DNA from: Nissolia schottii
Lineage: Eukaryota > Streptophyta > Magnoliopsida > Fabales > Fabaceae
DNA length: 64,000 bases
Direction of reading: 5' to 3'
Assembly: GCA_003254905.1 (NCBI GenBank)
Contig: QANU01094326.1
Span: 23,940 to 87,939 of the forward strand
In this document: in pieces, positions 35,999-48,240 of the stretch
Numbering within the stretch: the first letter of the stretch is position 1
Layout: every line of letters starts with the position of its first letter
Notes under the pieces: model-generated
What the model was told of the DNA's origin: nothing
What the model saw: the letters and a program-made list of their open reading frames with translations, nothing else
The model's database searches: none
Program-made: the position numbers and the translations under genes

Positions 35999-36099
35999 TC
36001 TTGAATTCTCAAAACTTATTTCGCTCCATCCCCGTGGGGGTAGAGAACCCATCACTGTCTCAGCTGTGCTACCGGAGGCTTTGGAGAAGTCGGAACAGC

Positions 36100-37986
36100 A
36101 GAGCACTCATCTTGGGGTGGGCTTACTACTTAGATGCTTTCAGCAGTTATCTGCTCCGCACTTGGCTACCTAGCGTTTACCGTGGGCACGATAACTGGCA
36201 CACTAGAGGTGGGTCCTTCCCGGTCCTTTCGTACTAGGGAAAGGTCGTCTCAATGCTCTTACGCCCACACCGGATATGGATTGAACTGAACCCAACTAAC
36301 GTATCACTTTAATGGGCGAACAGCCCAACCCTTGGAACATACTACAACCCCAAGTGGTGAAGAGCCGACATCGAGGTGCCAAACCTTCCCTTTGATGTGA
36401 GGTTGGGGTAGATCAGCCTGTTATCCCTAGAGCAACTTTTATCTGTTGAGCGACGGCCCACTCAGTACTGTCGGATCATTAAGGCTGACTTTCGTCCCTG
36501 CTCGACTTGCAGTCAAGCTAATCTCCGTCTGGCCTAAGGAAACCTTTTCACGCCTCCGTTACCTTTTGGGAGGCCTATGCCCCATAGAAACTGTCCCTTG
36601 GCCCGTAGGTCCTGGCACAAGGTTAGAATTCTAGCTCTTCCAGAGTGATATCTCTCACTGATGGCTCGGGCCCCCCCCGGAAGAGGGCCTTCTTCGCCCT
36701 CCACCTGAGCTGCACAGGAAAAGCCCAAACCCCAATCCAAGGGAACAATAAAGCTGAAGCTTCATACGGTCTTTCGGTCCAGGTGGGGGTAGTCCGCATC
36801 TTCACAGACATGTCTATTTCACCGAGCCTCTCTCTAATATAGTGCCCAGATCGTTACGCATTTCGTGCAGGTCGAAACTTACCCAACAAGGAATTTCGCT
36901 ACCTTAGGATCGTTTTAGTTACGGCCACCGGCTCCCCTATCATCAGGTCACCAACTTCCTTGACCTTCCATCACTGGGCAGGTGTCAGCCCCCATACATA
37001 GTCTTACGACTTTGTGGAGACCTGTGTCTTCGGTAAACAGTCGCCCGGGAGCCTGGTCACTGCGACCCCCTTTGTAAGGAGGCACCCTTTTTCCCGAAGT
37101 TACGAGCGCCTCTAGGTATTCTTTGTAGGTGTCGATTTCTGGTACAGTACCCTTCTGTTGAAGGTCATTCGAGCATTTCCTGGGAGTATGGCATCCGTTA
37201 CTTCAACGTCATAGCGCCTGGTACTTGAACATTGGCTCGAGGCATTGTTACCTTGAAAAAGTAGGGGCACCTTGTGTCCTTGAACCGATAACCATCTTTC
37301 GGCTAACCTAACCTCCTCCGTCCGTCGGGACCAACAAGGGCTGTTGTCCATCGCCTACGCCTTTCGGCCTGATCTTAGGCCTTGACTCACCCTCCGTGGA
37401 CGAACCTTGTGGAGGAACCCTTAGGTTTCCAAGGCATTGGATTCTCACCAACGTTTGCGTTACTTAAGCTGACATTCTCGCTTCTGCACCAAACGATGAA
37501 GCTTATCCCCCATCGTCTCACTGGCCGACCTTGACCCTTATTATTTTGAGATCATATCTAGTATTCAGAGTTTGCCTCAATTTGGTATCGTTCTCACGGC
37601 CCGCACCGAAACGGTGCTTTACCCCTAGATGTCCAATCAACTGTTACGCCTCAAAGCATTTCGGGGAGAACCAGCTAGCTCTAGGTTCTAGTGGCATTTC
37701 AGCCCCTAACCACAACTCATCCGCTGATTCTTCAACATCAGTCGGTTCGGACCTCCACTTAGTTTCACCTAAGCTTCATCCTGGTCATAGATAGATCACC
37801 CAGGTTTGGGTCCATAAGCAGTGATAATTGCCCTGTGAAACTACGGCTCCGGTGGTTTCCCTTAACCAAGCCACTGCCTATGAGTCGCCGGCTCATTCTT
37901 CAACAGGCACGCAGTTAGAGCCTTGGGCTGGGCTCCTCCCACTGCTTGGGAGCTTATGGTTTCATGTTCTATTTCACTCCCCTATT

Positions 37987-38017
<31 letters not shown>

Positions 38018-38493
38018 ACTTCACTATCAATCACCCAATAGTATTTAGCCTTGCAAGGTGGTCCTTGGTCCTTGCTGATTCACATGGGATTCCACGTGCC
38101 CCATGCTACTCAGGTCAGAGCGTAAGCTAGTAATGGTTTCGGCTACTGGACTTTTGCCATCTAGGGTGCAGCACTCCACTGCTTCGCCTAGCAGCACGAC
38201 ACTTGTATAGCTCTCCCACAACCCCGTTTTCACGGTTTAGGCTGCTCCCATTTCGGTCGCCGCTACTACGGGAATCATTTTTTGCTTTCTTTTCCTCTGG
38301 CTACTAAGATGTTTCAGATCGCCAGGTTGTCTCTTGCCTGCCCGTGGATTCAGCAGCAGTTCAAAAGGTTGACCTATTCGGGAATCTCCAGCTCTACGCT
38401 TATTTTCAACTCCTCGAAGCATTTCGTCGCTTACTATGCCCTTCCTTGTCTTTGGGTGCCTAGGTATCCACCATAAGCCTTTCCTTGTTTGAA
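36100..38493 (-). rRNA. rrn23: Plastid 23S rRNA relic with internal deletion
   Basis: Both ends are recognisable: the 5' end reads TTCAAACAAGGAAAGGCTTA (minus strand, near 38493) and the 3' end AAGATGAGTGCTCT (near 36100). The length is about 2.39 kb against about 2.81 kb in plastids. The missing part is at about 37487-37492, where the text jumps between two parts of the 23S normally about 400 bp apart. A shorter loss at about 37830 and an 8-bp duplication (GGTCCTTGGTCCTT, near 38065) are also visible. Confidence 0.9.
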
Positions 38494-38650
38494 CATCGCC
38501 CTTAATTTGAAGGTTATGCCATCCTAAGGTGTTGTTAGATGGAAGGATCTTATCAACGTCCATGAATAATAAATCATAGCATAGATCAAACTGTCGAATC
38601 GGAAAAAATGGGTGCTATCATATAGCTTTGTATCGGCTAAGTTCACGAGT

Positions 38651-39489
38651 TAGAGATAAGCGAACTCGAACTACTGACATCCGCCACAGGGTAAACCACC
38701 GCCTCTCAGGCCCCGACTGATTCTACCATAGAGGCCAACGATAGACAATAACTCCCCTGCGAGCACAACTTACAACTTTCATCATACTGTGCTCTCCAAA
38801 GAGCAACTCTTCTCAAAATCTCAACAAGGTGCTGAGTTGGAATCCCATTCTAACTAAGGATTCTTGTGGTTCCGGAGGATCCAGCTACAGGAGAACCAAG
38901 AACGGAGAGCATTCCCCACTTTTTCGCCCGACTATTTGGTCTTAAGAATTTTGGTTTTAAGAATGAGTGATTGCCCTTCTCCAACCTTTACTATCCAACC
39001 TGAAGCGGATAGCTAATGTTTCGCTTTTTGAACAGGGTTCTATGGTCAGTCTGTGACCCCTGGATGCCGAAGGCATCCTTGGGGTGATCTTGTAGTTCCT
39101 ACGGGGTAAAGACGATGGGGTCGGTCCATGGATTGAAGGGAGATAATGCATCAAGCTGTTCGCAAAGGCCAACTTGATCCTCTTCCCCAGGATCCCAGAT
39201 GAGGAAACCTTACGAGAGTCGCCGACTCCAACTACCGTCCATGTACGATCCATACTAGATCTGACCAACTACCCATCCTACCTCCTCTACGTTCTTGACA
39301 ACCTATCTTTGTGTCAGTAGAGTCTTTCAGTGGCATGTTTCGGTCCTTTTTCCCATTACTTAGAAAAAGTGAGCCACTGGTTCAAGTACAAGAAACTATC
39401 ATTACCGCTTGGACAATTAGACATCCAACACAGAATTGCAACGACCCAATTGCAAGAGCAGACCTCTACCAACTGAGCTATATCTCCCC
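38651..39489 (-). tRNA. trnA: Plastid trnA-UGC relic with group II intron
   Basis: The 5' exon is at about 39451-39489 (GGGGAGATATAGCTCAGTTG on the minus strand) and the 3' exon at 38651-38686. The group II intron between them is about 764 bp, slightly short, with a loss of about 30 bp near 39135. The T-arm of the 3' exon has lost CG sites. Confidence 0.85.
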
Positions 39490-39546
39490 GTACCAAGTGG
39501 AGAATGCATGAAGGAGTTGGTCTTCTATTCTTTTCCTTGGCGCAGC

Positions 39547-39634
39547 TGGGCCATCCTGGACTTGAACCAGAGACCTCGCCCGTGAAGTAAATCATCGCAC
39601 CTACGGTCCAACCAATTGGGATGGGAGAGAATCA
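39547..39634 (-). tRNA. trnI: Plastid trnI-GAU relic, 3' exon and intron end only
   Basis: The 3' exon at 39547-39581 (GGGCGAGGTCTCTGGTTCAA on the minus strand, ending CCAGGATGGCCCA) is preceded by about 50 bp of the group II intron. The 5' exon is missing because the plastid segment ends here. Confidence 0.85.
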
Positions 39635-42600
39635 TCCATCGGCAACCTCCCAGGTGTTTAAGATAGGAAACTCATAAACCTGTGTTGGAACAAGGCTACA
39701 CGAGGCCTTTTCCCCACCAATTATTACATTTCCCATCTTCAAGAAATAACTTCATATCATGGAGAATTGTATTCAATAGCCAAAGAACAATTTTTTAAAG
39801 TGTACCATCGAGTATCAATTGTCAATTCAGGATGGAAAGTAGTAAAATGAAGCATTAATAAGCTCTATGCAAGGCGCTAAATATCACTGCTACGTTAAGG
39901 ACAACTGAAATTCTCAAATGTAATTTGGAACAAAAGAATAGAATCACTAGCATACACTACAATCCAACATGAAGCCAGGAATACAAGAGAGGAAATTTTA
40001 ATATCTACAAGGTAGACACAAATCGCTAAATGCCCCCCTCAGAAGATATAATGCAGCAAGAACATTATTAACCAGCAGCATCTTACCTTATTTTCAAGAG
40101 CAACACATTTGGCCTCAAGTGTCTGAATTTTCTGCAGAAGAAAAAATAAAAAAGAAAGACCAATCAGACGTAAGTTCCTAAAAGTTTATTGTGAAATTTT
40201 GAATGCGCATAAAATTAGCCTGATCTTATGAGATTCTCCATCATAGAGCTTCCTCACATACCTTAATGAGCATTTCCTATACCTTACATGTGCCCACATG
40301 GAAGACAGCTGAATCAAACAAATTACCAGAGTCAATTCATATATAACAATTCATATATACCATCATAAGGGTTGTATATTACAACTAGTTCAAATAATTC
40401 ATATATATACGTCTCTTTACACTCATCACGCACAAAGGCATGGTAATTGACACCTCATGGAAGAATTATGCTGCCAAACAAAAAGGCCACCACTAGGTGG
40501 TCAATAGTATTGGCTTTAAACTACTACCTGGAGGGAGTATTGGCTTAGACTACTACCTGGAGGGAGCACGTGTATGTTAGGAATATACTTAGAATAGGAG
40601 CCACATACTAAACTATGTGATGACTAATACTTTTTTTTAAAAGCTACATTGAAACTAAGTGTAATACATCTACCCGCTCACTTAGTCGAGGTCCATATAC
40701 AGAACAAGATCCTTTAAGTAAACTTCATCTTTTGATAGCAAGAGATGAGCAGAATAGCTCTCAAGAGGTGCAACACTACCAAATATTATAAGAGATGAGC
40801 AGAATAGCTCTCAAGGGGTGCAACACTACCAAAAATTATCTACAGAACAAGCTGCATGAGTAAGGATATAGAAAGCATACTTAGACATCCAGCCAAGAAA
40901 TTACAATACCTCAACTAACTCTTCAACTGCCACAGACTTATTCTTTTCAAGGAGCTCAACCCAAGCAAATTCAAGTAGTGATGGATCCTGCATCATATCA
41001 TCCAATTTATTACTTATCAACAGAAAGAGAAAAAATGTTATAAAATTGGAAAATTTGTTACCATCCTATTGAAAAAATCTCTAACAAATGTAATCAAGAA
41101 AATGTCATTATGTTAGTCTTCTTTTAACTATATCTCTATGGAAGGTCTACGCTACAATCATACTATGGGGAATGAAGAAAAGAAAGCTAATCAAACTTAA
41201 AGAAAAATAGAATAAAAATCTCCATGACATTTGTGACACACATGAACATAACTCTCATGCCCTACAAACACCAAGAAAAATAGCATAAAAATCTTCCCTG
41301 TCGGATACAATTTTCAAAAGTTCAATTTCTTTTAACCTTCAAAGGACCCCAAATACAATTTCCAAAACAGAACACCCCAAAAACCCAGAAAGGCAAAGAC
41401 CTTTCACACAAAAAAAAAAAACACAAAGCCACAAAACCCATAAAAATAAATAATACAAAAAAATAAAAAATGGTAAAGGGGTGAATGGATGAGATTGCCA
41501 GAGCGACCGTGCGACGACGGAATCTTGGCCGGGGCGACGCAACGGAGTCGTGCGCGTTGAGGACGGAGAAAATCTAATGGAGAAGAGAGAATTATAAAAG
41601 CCAAATAATGTTTGGGAGGTGAGAGAAAATTGGGGATCCTACAAGAAATAGCAAGAATCCCTTGATAATAAAGGGATAATGCCAATCCATGAGGAACCAG
41701 TTAATTTTGCATCTTTTCGTATTCTCTATGAAATGGGGGCAGTGACAGAGAGAATCATAGTGGACGCAGTGTTCGGTTAATTAGAGAGAGAATCACAAAC
41801 CCTCGAAGACGCCATCGCCGAAAGAGTAACCTTCTTTCACGCGCGCCGTGAAGAGAATATACGTGAAGAAAGGGAGTGGTGAGAGATTGAGGGATCGAGG
41901 GAGCGAGAGGGAGAGAGCGAGAGAGAGACAGAGAGACAAAGATACCTGTAAGAGATCGGAGAGAGGAGGCGGGAGCGGCGGCAGCGGTAGCGGCGTGGCG
42001 GCGGCCAGAGATGACACTTGGAGAGAGGCAGCGGCGGCGTGGCGTGAAAGGAGAGAGAGACAGAGACATAGTGTGAGATTCATTTCCGCGGAGTTGAATT
42101 TCCAACGTGGAAAAAAAGCGAGATTCATTTTATAATAATTAGCGGTAGTTACGAACTGTTGTTAAATAGATAAAGATATAACACTTTACCTGTCGCAAAC
42201 TGTTTCATAATCGCCACTAGCATCAATTGGATAATGTTAACCACAACCGCTACAAAATGCAACAGTAAAACACTATCAATATCATTATAAACTAGAATTT
42301 CTATCCGTGCAGATAACAAAGTATATCATTAAATATTTTTATATGAATACAATGAGAAAACTATTGATGAAATGTAAAATTTTTCAAACAACACATAATA
42401 AATACTCATTTAATGTGACGTTAATAAATTATGACCATTTATTTTGTCCAACTTATTTTCTACATATTGTAAATTGTAAATTATAATTCAATATATATTT
42501 TCAAAAACTTTCTCATAAACAATTTTAGTAGTATCCTTATAAAATTTGATTGTCCCCCACCTTTCATCTCATGGATAAAAATCTATCTTTATTCTCGCCA

Positions 42601-42682
42601 CATCTCTACATAAGTATCAGTTGTTTATCTTGTATTTGATTATACAAAGGGTTAAAAAATTAGGTATAAAAGTTATGTACAA
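39626..42682 (-). repeat. Duplicated segment, copy C
   Basis: Mirror of copy B around the plastid loop and direct copy of A (A position 1 corresponds to about 40077). It stops matching A at about 42682, just after TAGGTATAAAAGTTATGTAC, so it is about 1.5 kb shorter at that end. It lacks about 75 bp of the leader present in A and B (near 42080). Confidence 0.85.
40087..41815 (-). pseudogene. Unrecognised gene, copy C (truncated, donor lost)
   Basis: Blocks equivalent to A: 41801-41815 (MASSR), 40910-40987, 40225-40308 and 40087-40131. All are still open in phase 0. The donor after the third block reads AT instead of GT (CATAAG then ATCAGG), so correct splicing is not expected. The gene then runs into the plastid DNA as copy B does. 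Function unknown. Confidence 0.45.
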
Positions 42683-42918
42683 TATCCGTGAGCGTGTGTA
42701 CATTTTTGCACAACTCATTATATTTTGAATTGCCCAAATGTGATAGTTTGGGAATAAACTTTTTCTTAATTTGGTTAATGTTTGTTTTGTATATATCAAA
42801 TTATATATTTGATGAAATTTTGATCATTACATTTGCTTTTGTTCTCTTGGTGCATACTTGGTCGTGGTAAATGTTACCATACTCAACTTGAGTTGCATCA
42901 GCCGAAGTTGGTCGGTAA

Positions 42919-44447
42919 TAAGAGTGTTCATAACCCGGTCCAGCCCGCCAACTCGGACCGGCCCGAAACTTTTGGGCAAATCGGACTCAATTTCAAAAAA
43001 AAGACTAAGGAAAAAAACTCAGTTGTAATTCATACCGAATTCGGGTCTAGCCTCGGACTACCTAGCCTAACCCGGTGGCCCGTATACTATATTATTATAC
43101 ATTTTTTTCCCCTTCATAATTACAATTTATTACCATAAGTTCTGCACTTCTGGTCAAATTTTTTTTTCCATGTCTTTCAGCCCAATATTATTATACAGCC
43201 CAAATGTCTTTCTTCAGCGGCTTGTCTCAATTAGCCCTCCTCTCACTTTTCTCAATTTTCATTTCTGAAATTCAGAGTTCATCTTGAGAGACTCATAGTT
43301 CAGACCCTAAACCCTCGCCGCGCCTCGCCTCGCCTCGCCTCCCGCGCCTCGTCTCGCCTCGCCTCGCCGCGCGCTCGTCGTCCCTTGGTAAGCCACTGTT
43401 TCAGTGTAATTTGGTTGCTTTTTTTTTTTGTTTCCCTTTTTTCTTCGTCATTTTTGGATGAACATTCTGATGAGTGATGATCAATGATTGCTTGGATGAG
43501 GTTACCTGTGGTTTATACTAGACTTACCATTTCCGAATAATTTTGCTAGATCGTTAAGATCATTCCATTTCGGGTGGTGGTGGTGTTTTATTTTGCATCT
43601 CATCTTGGTAGCATGATTTTTTGATGTATCTTGACTGTGTCATTTTGAACTGTGGTACTTCCATTCCAACTGTATTAGTAATAAACCTTACACCAGTCCA
43701 GCTTATTTATTTATTTTAATGAAACTTAGGCAGTTATATTTGCAAGTGAATTTCAATGATCTGCTGATAGTCATTCCATTTGGAGATGGATAATTTTTTA
43801 TGTACGAAAATTTATGGTCATGCACTCTAAGTTAATCCTTACTCCTTAGCAATACTTGTGTACCCATAAACTGGTGTAGGCATAGAATCCTGTTTATAAT
43901 GACCTATAGCTTTCCTCGAAGTTTTAACAATTAAGCTGGAAGCTATTAGAGTAGATGACTGCTATGCATTGTACATTGTGCTTGTTTTGTTGCAACATGT
44001 AGGCATTGACATTAGGCTATGATTTATCACCAGATAAATGGAGTTTTGCCTGATAAATTCCAAGTTTGGATATATTCATCTGCTGCAACCTGCAATATCT
44101 AAACAATTCTGCAGCAATTTCTGCAATTATGCAATATATCTGCTGTAATTCTAGTGCAATTCTGGTGTAATTCTACTGACAATGAGGAGTTAATTTCTGC
44201 AGTATATCTGCTGTAATCCTGCAATCCTGCTGTAATTTCTGCAATCTGCAATCTGAATTTCTGCTGCAATCAAAATGTTTTGGCCTGTTTTGGCCCGCTT
44301 TAGCCCAGTCTAAACCCGGGTTTTAACTCGGCTCGGAGATGATCGGGCCTATCGGGTTTAGGGTCGGGTCCGGGTCCTCAAAAATTGGCCGGTCTAAATA
44401 TAGGACCGGGTTCGGATATAGGCCAACCCGGCCCATGAACACCCCTA
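42919..44447. mobile_element. Non-autonomous hAT transposon
   Basis: Ends TAAGAGTGTTCATAACCCGG and, reversed, TAGGGGTGTTCATGGGCCGG. The flanking 8-mers are GTCGGTAA (42911-42918) and GTTGGTAA (44448-44455), a target duplication differing by one C/T. Inside is a CpG-rich CCTCGCCTCG block (43310-43387) followed by a GTAAGC donor at 43388, like the 5' UTR of a hAT transposase gene. A region of repeated CTGCAATTTCTGCAAT text (44080-44270) follows. No transposase coding was found. Confidence 0.85.
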
Positions 44448-44479
44448 GTTGGTAACATGATTGCTAGCCATCTTTAAAG

Positions 44480-44785
44480 TGTAAAAAGTGTAAAAAAAAA
44501 ATTAGGGTGGGCTAGGCCCATGGGCTTTTTTGGCCTGTGGGCCCCATGAGCCATTTTGGTGGGCCAACATTAGAAATCCATAAAAAAGAGGAAAAAATTA
44601 ATTTTTTTTACTTACAATGGGCTCGTGGGCTAGCCCTAACCCTGCAGGCTCAAGGCCATATGGACTTTTTGTATATGGGGTTTTTTAGCCCTACGGGCTT
44701 TTTGGGGCCCTAGCCCTTTTAGGCCCTTTGAGAATAGGGCCTAATAGGGGAGGACCCCCTATTTTGACACCTCTAGTTGCTTGAT
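44480..44785. repeat. Second hAT-like repeat fragment
   Basis: GGGCTAGGCCCATGGGC-type text with the right end, reversed, TAGAGGTGTCAAAATAGGGG, a hAT-like terminus. The left terminus is not clear. A similar stretch lies at 54299-54420 next to the assembly gap. Confidence 0.5.
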
Positions 44786-44879
44786 AAGTATGAACAACGC
44801 CACATGTAAGAATAAAATAAAAACCGCTAACCTGTCTATAATTTTCACAAGTTAGCAGCACAGTATCCTCCTCGGTAAT

Positions 44880-45059
44880 ATGAGTAGCGTTTCTCTCGCA
44901 CCGCCAACACTACACAATCCCTCACTTCAGCGACTGCTTCTTCGCCGCCCTTCCCCTCTCGCAGCCACTGCAACGACGCTCGTCCTTCGTTCCTCTCCTC
45001 TCGCAGCGCTTTTCTCTGGTGGTACCATCTAAGCTTGCCCCTCTATCACTTTCAAAGAG
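44880..45059 (+). other. Probable 5'-UTR exon of the microprotein gene, with a 50-codon upstream frame
   Basis: CT-rich leader ending CAAAGAG then GTAACC (donor at 45060). It contains an ATG at 44880 opening 50 codons to a TAA at 45030-45032, rich in Ser, Ala, Leu and Arg with almost no acidic residues (begins MSSVSLAPPTLH). The linkage to the downstream coding exons is inference. The true transcription start may lie upstream. Confidence 0.45.
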
Positions 45060-45945
45060 GTAACCCCTCACCTCTCATTTGTTCTTAACAGGGGTTCAAA
45101 GCCTGCTGCCGTATTCATTTACTTATCGTATTTCAGTTAAATTAGAATAAGAAAACGACCCAACGTTTCATTTCTATAGCAATCATGTATGAAATTTTTG
45201 TTGCCTGATTTTCTTATCTGTCATCTGTCGTTACTTTGGGGTAATTTGATTAAATAGAGTTTGGGTATGTTTATCACACTGCACATTACAAGCTTGAACT
45301 ATTCTTTGGCTGCTGCAATTATTTTTCGTAAACATCTCCATTGAAACTTGAAATCAGCAGATTCATTTTTTACCTCATTTAAAGTATAATCGTAACCCCT
45401 TTATTTCTATCTTTGACCCAATCATTTTGAACCGCCCCATAGAAATCCTTATATGCAGTTCAAGATCCTTGGAAATGAAAGGGCCTATCCACCCTGCTCT
45501 GCTGCTTTATCCAACTCTATCTAAATTCTAAATGTAGGCCTCATGAAACATTCATTGCTATGCCAAGTTCGCAGAGCATGACCCAACATTTTATAGACGA
45601 CTCCCTCATTGTGTTTCTCGCCCATGTACAAAGATTTTCGAAACTTTGCCTATGTTGTGCTTTGTTAAAAATCATTTTCGTAGCTAGTCTCAAGCCTATG
45701 TAAAAGTGGAGGGCTGTGTTAGGTCGTCGATAGCTAATTGTAAAACCTTGTTGAATCTTCATGACATAGATCTAAGATGGTATAGTGCTAATGCTACGTT
45801 GTTGTCCGGAAGCAACGTGCTATATGGCTCGAGTGTTGTGTCAAATGAGCAAGAGTTGTTGCATCAGTGCCTTGATGCAGTGAAAAGTAGGCAAGGGATC
45901 CTACATTTTTGTGAGCTTGTGTGGGTGAATAAGTTAGTTCACAGG

Positions 45946-46157
45946 GGTTGGAATGTGAATACACTTACAGGTAAATCAATGGAAATAGTTGACACCATGA
46001 TTAGGAGAATGATTAATTTTATATGCCTAAAAGAAACTAAGTGGGTAGGAGAGAAGGCGTATGAACTAGATACTTCTAAGCTTAAAGCTTTGGTATATTG
46101 GTAAGACAAAATCTAGAAATGATGTGGGCATAATTGTTGATCGAAAGGAACTATAAC
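45946..46157 (+). mobile_element. LINE endonuclease fragment
   Basis: The frame reads WNVNTLTGKSMEIVDTMI, then a FICLKETKWVGEKA block, which matches the start of the APE-type endonuclease of plant/animal-like LINEs (WNVGTL, QETKW with the catalytic Glu). A stop interrupts it at about 46102-46104, after which text resembling NDVGIIVD continues. Only about 210 bp remain. Confidence 0.6.
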
Positions 46158-46159
46158 CT

Positions 46160-46352
46160 TGGGAAATAAATTTCCAGGGGCTAGCGTGAGAAGCTTGGGC
46201 TGCAGTCGTAGCATCCCACCCATTCCTACCCAAGCCATACTTACTCTGAATTGCCTTGTAGCCATTTAGCTGCAAGACAATGTTTTTAGACACCAAATTG
46301 CTAAGACCCAAACCTTCTTCCTTCTTAGGGCAACAAAACACCTCCCAACTAA
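46160..46352 (-). mobile_element. LINE fragment, region after the reverse transcriptase
   Basis: The minus-strand frame reads VSWEVFCCPKKEEGLGLSNL, the W..C.PK.EGGLG signature that follows the reverse transcriptase in plant LINEs. It is cut by the MITE to its right. It is opposite in orientation to the endonuclease fragment, so the two are from different copies or rearranged. Confidence 0.6.
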
Positions 46353-46827
46353 CTAAGGCATGGTTCGGTAATGTTGGGGCTCTCCAAAAGCTGTCGAGCT
46401 CTCTAAAAGCTGCTCTTGAAAAGCTATAGTAGCATTGTTGGGTAAAATAATACAAAAACTGCTCTCAATAAGCAGAAGTCATAAGAATGATGTTTGGTAA
46501 ACATATTGTTAAAGTTGTTCTTAAAATAGAAAATGATTATAATGGATATAAATAGTAAAAAATATCTGTATTTTAATGTTTCATTAATTATTGAATGACA
46601 AAATTGGAAAATTTTTAAAGTTTAAGACTATTTGAATCTTTTTAAATTTTGGAGAGCCAGAGTCAGCTGTAAAATGCCTCTTTTGAAAGCTCCAAAAGCA
46701 CCATCGGCTCTCAAAAGCCAAGAACAAAAGCTCTCCAGCTTTTCTATTTACCAACACAAAAAATTGGCTTATACTTTTTGAGAGTAAGAGCGCACCTCCT
46801 CAAAACCTTTATCAAACCAAGCCTTAG
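46353..46827. mobile_element. MITE inserted in the LINE fragment
   Basis: The ends CTAAGGCATGGTTCGGTAA and, reversed, CTAAGGCTTGGTTTGATAA form imperfect inverted repeats. The interior has repeated CTCTCAAAAGC/AAAGCTCTCC text. The target duplication is not certain, so the superfamily is left open. Confidence 0.6.
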
Positions 46828-48240
46828 TGATCATGTTTCATATCCGAAGTGCAGGACCAAAGAAAGTTGCTCATGATCTTCCAAATAATGTTAGCCATCC
46901 CCAATGGTCCATAGAACAGAGATAAGAAGTTAAGTGGTGTACTTGAAATTGAAAGACAAGTCTAAATAAGGGTGATTAGAGTGCATTGAGAAAAATAAGC
47001 TCCTTTCCAGTTTCCAAGGCATTTAGGGATCTTTTCCACAATAGGGTTCCGAAGAGAAACGGACTTGGGGTTACCGCCCAAGGGAACCATTGCCTTAAAT
47101 TAGAACCTACCATAAGCAACTCCATAACAAAATAGGCATGTCAGTCACTGATATCAACGGCTCTTCAAAATTAGCATCTCTTGGAAGGGAGACCATGAGA
47201 CCGAGTTTAGTAATACCTGGTAAAAGCCTTTTTCCCCCGTACAACTCCCTTGCTAGCACATGGTAACTTATTTTGGACGTGAACACTAGATTTCTAGTCC
47301 TTCATTCCAAAATTTCCCTGACTATAATTGAGTTATAAGTTTGCAGCATTTCACAGTTCCAAGAGCCATGAGAGAACCCAAATAACCCCAGAGAAGTTGT
47401 CCTTGAGTCTTTGTATGGTAGACATTTTGTTTGGACATCACAAATGAGCAGAACGGTTCCTAATGATCTTGAGTCAGAATGAGCAACAGAGTCTTCCACT
47501 GACTCATTTGCAAGAAAAAGGATAGAATCAAAAGTCTTCCATGGAAGACTCTCCAAGTCCGCATACAGACAACATATCCCTCCCATGGTCAAGCTTTATG
47601 TTCACTAGCCTAGAAACATCAACTCCACCATCAACAAGCTTCGTCTCTTGTTCTTTTTCAGGTACCTCATTGAACATCCAAAGTTTGGTCATTCCACCAT
47701 CGAACTCTTGTAAAGGGATGGCAATTGTAGTCACTTGATTGCTTATCCAACCTTAACATACCTATTGAGTCGAAGCACATCTGTTGTCTTCAGTACAGAG
47801 GACAAGTGCTTCCTTACTTTCTGTGAGTTCAGATCTGCTCCTCCTTTATTCTCATCTTTAATGCAGAGCCTGGCAGCACATCCCTGTGCCTGCTCCTTCT
47901 CCCCCATGGCATCTGTTAATTGGCCTTCCTGGCCTCTTGACCATGCCCCAAGTCGGCGGCAACCTGTCTTCTCTTTCTCTTTGTTAGAAACTAGTGTCTA
48001 CTCAAGAACAATCCACAGAAAAGACCTCCATTTATTAAGAATGAGTTGTGATTCCAGTGGAGAATTATAGCTCAAAGCAAAAACATACAAGTAAGAAATA
48101 TAGAAAGAAAACAAGAAAACTATCTTGGGCTTAAAGGAGCCCTTCCTTCTCAATATCTGCCTAACCTTACTTCTCACGCCCCCTCTAATGAGAATGGATC
48201 CTCTCATGTGAAAATCTCACGTGATTCGGTCATGTTTTGA
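46828..48240 (-). mobile_element. Probable retroelement remnant, unassigned
   Basis: Minus-strand frames at 47302-47734 and 47750-47960 are moderately long and have coding-like composition, but no diagnostic motif is clear. They lie beside LINE fragments of the same orientation and may be the rest of the same element. Confidence 0.3.

Larger units (their letters stand above)
35167..39640 (-). other. Nuclear plastid DNA (NUPT), inverted-repeat rDNA segment
   Basis: About 4.45 kb in the plastid order trnR-ACG, rrn5, rrn4.5, rrn23, trnA-UGC with its intron, and trnI-GAU exon 2 with the start of its intron, all reading on the minus strand. Many CG sites of the plastid version read TG or CA here, there is a deletion of about 400 bp in rrn23, and small indels occur. 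These are marks of an old-ish, methylated nuclear copy rather than contamination by plastid reads. It sits exactly in the loop between copies B and C. Plus-strand open frames across it (for example 37531-38130) are antisense to rRNA and not genes. Confidence 0.93.

Noticed and set aside
37531-38563. Several open frames on both strands
   Set aside because: They lie within the plastid 23S rRNA relic; rRNA sequence explains them.
35167-39640. Plastid contamination or chimeric contig
   Set aside because: CG-biased substitutions, the 23S deletion and the changed anticodon argue for a genuine nuclear copy, although long reads should confirm the junctions.
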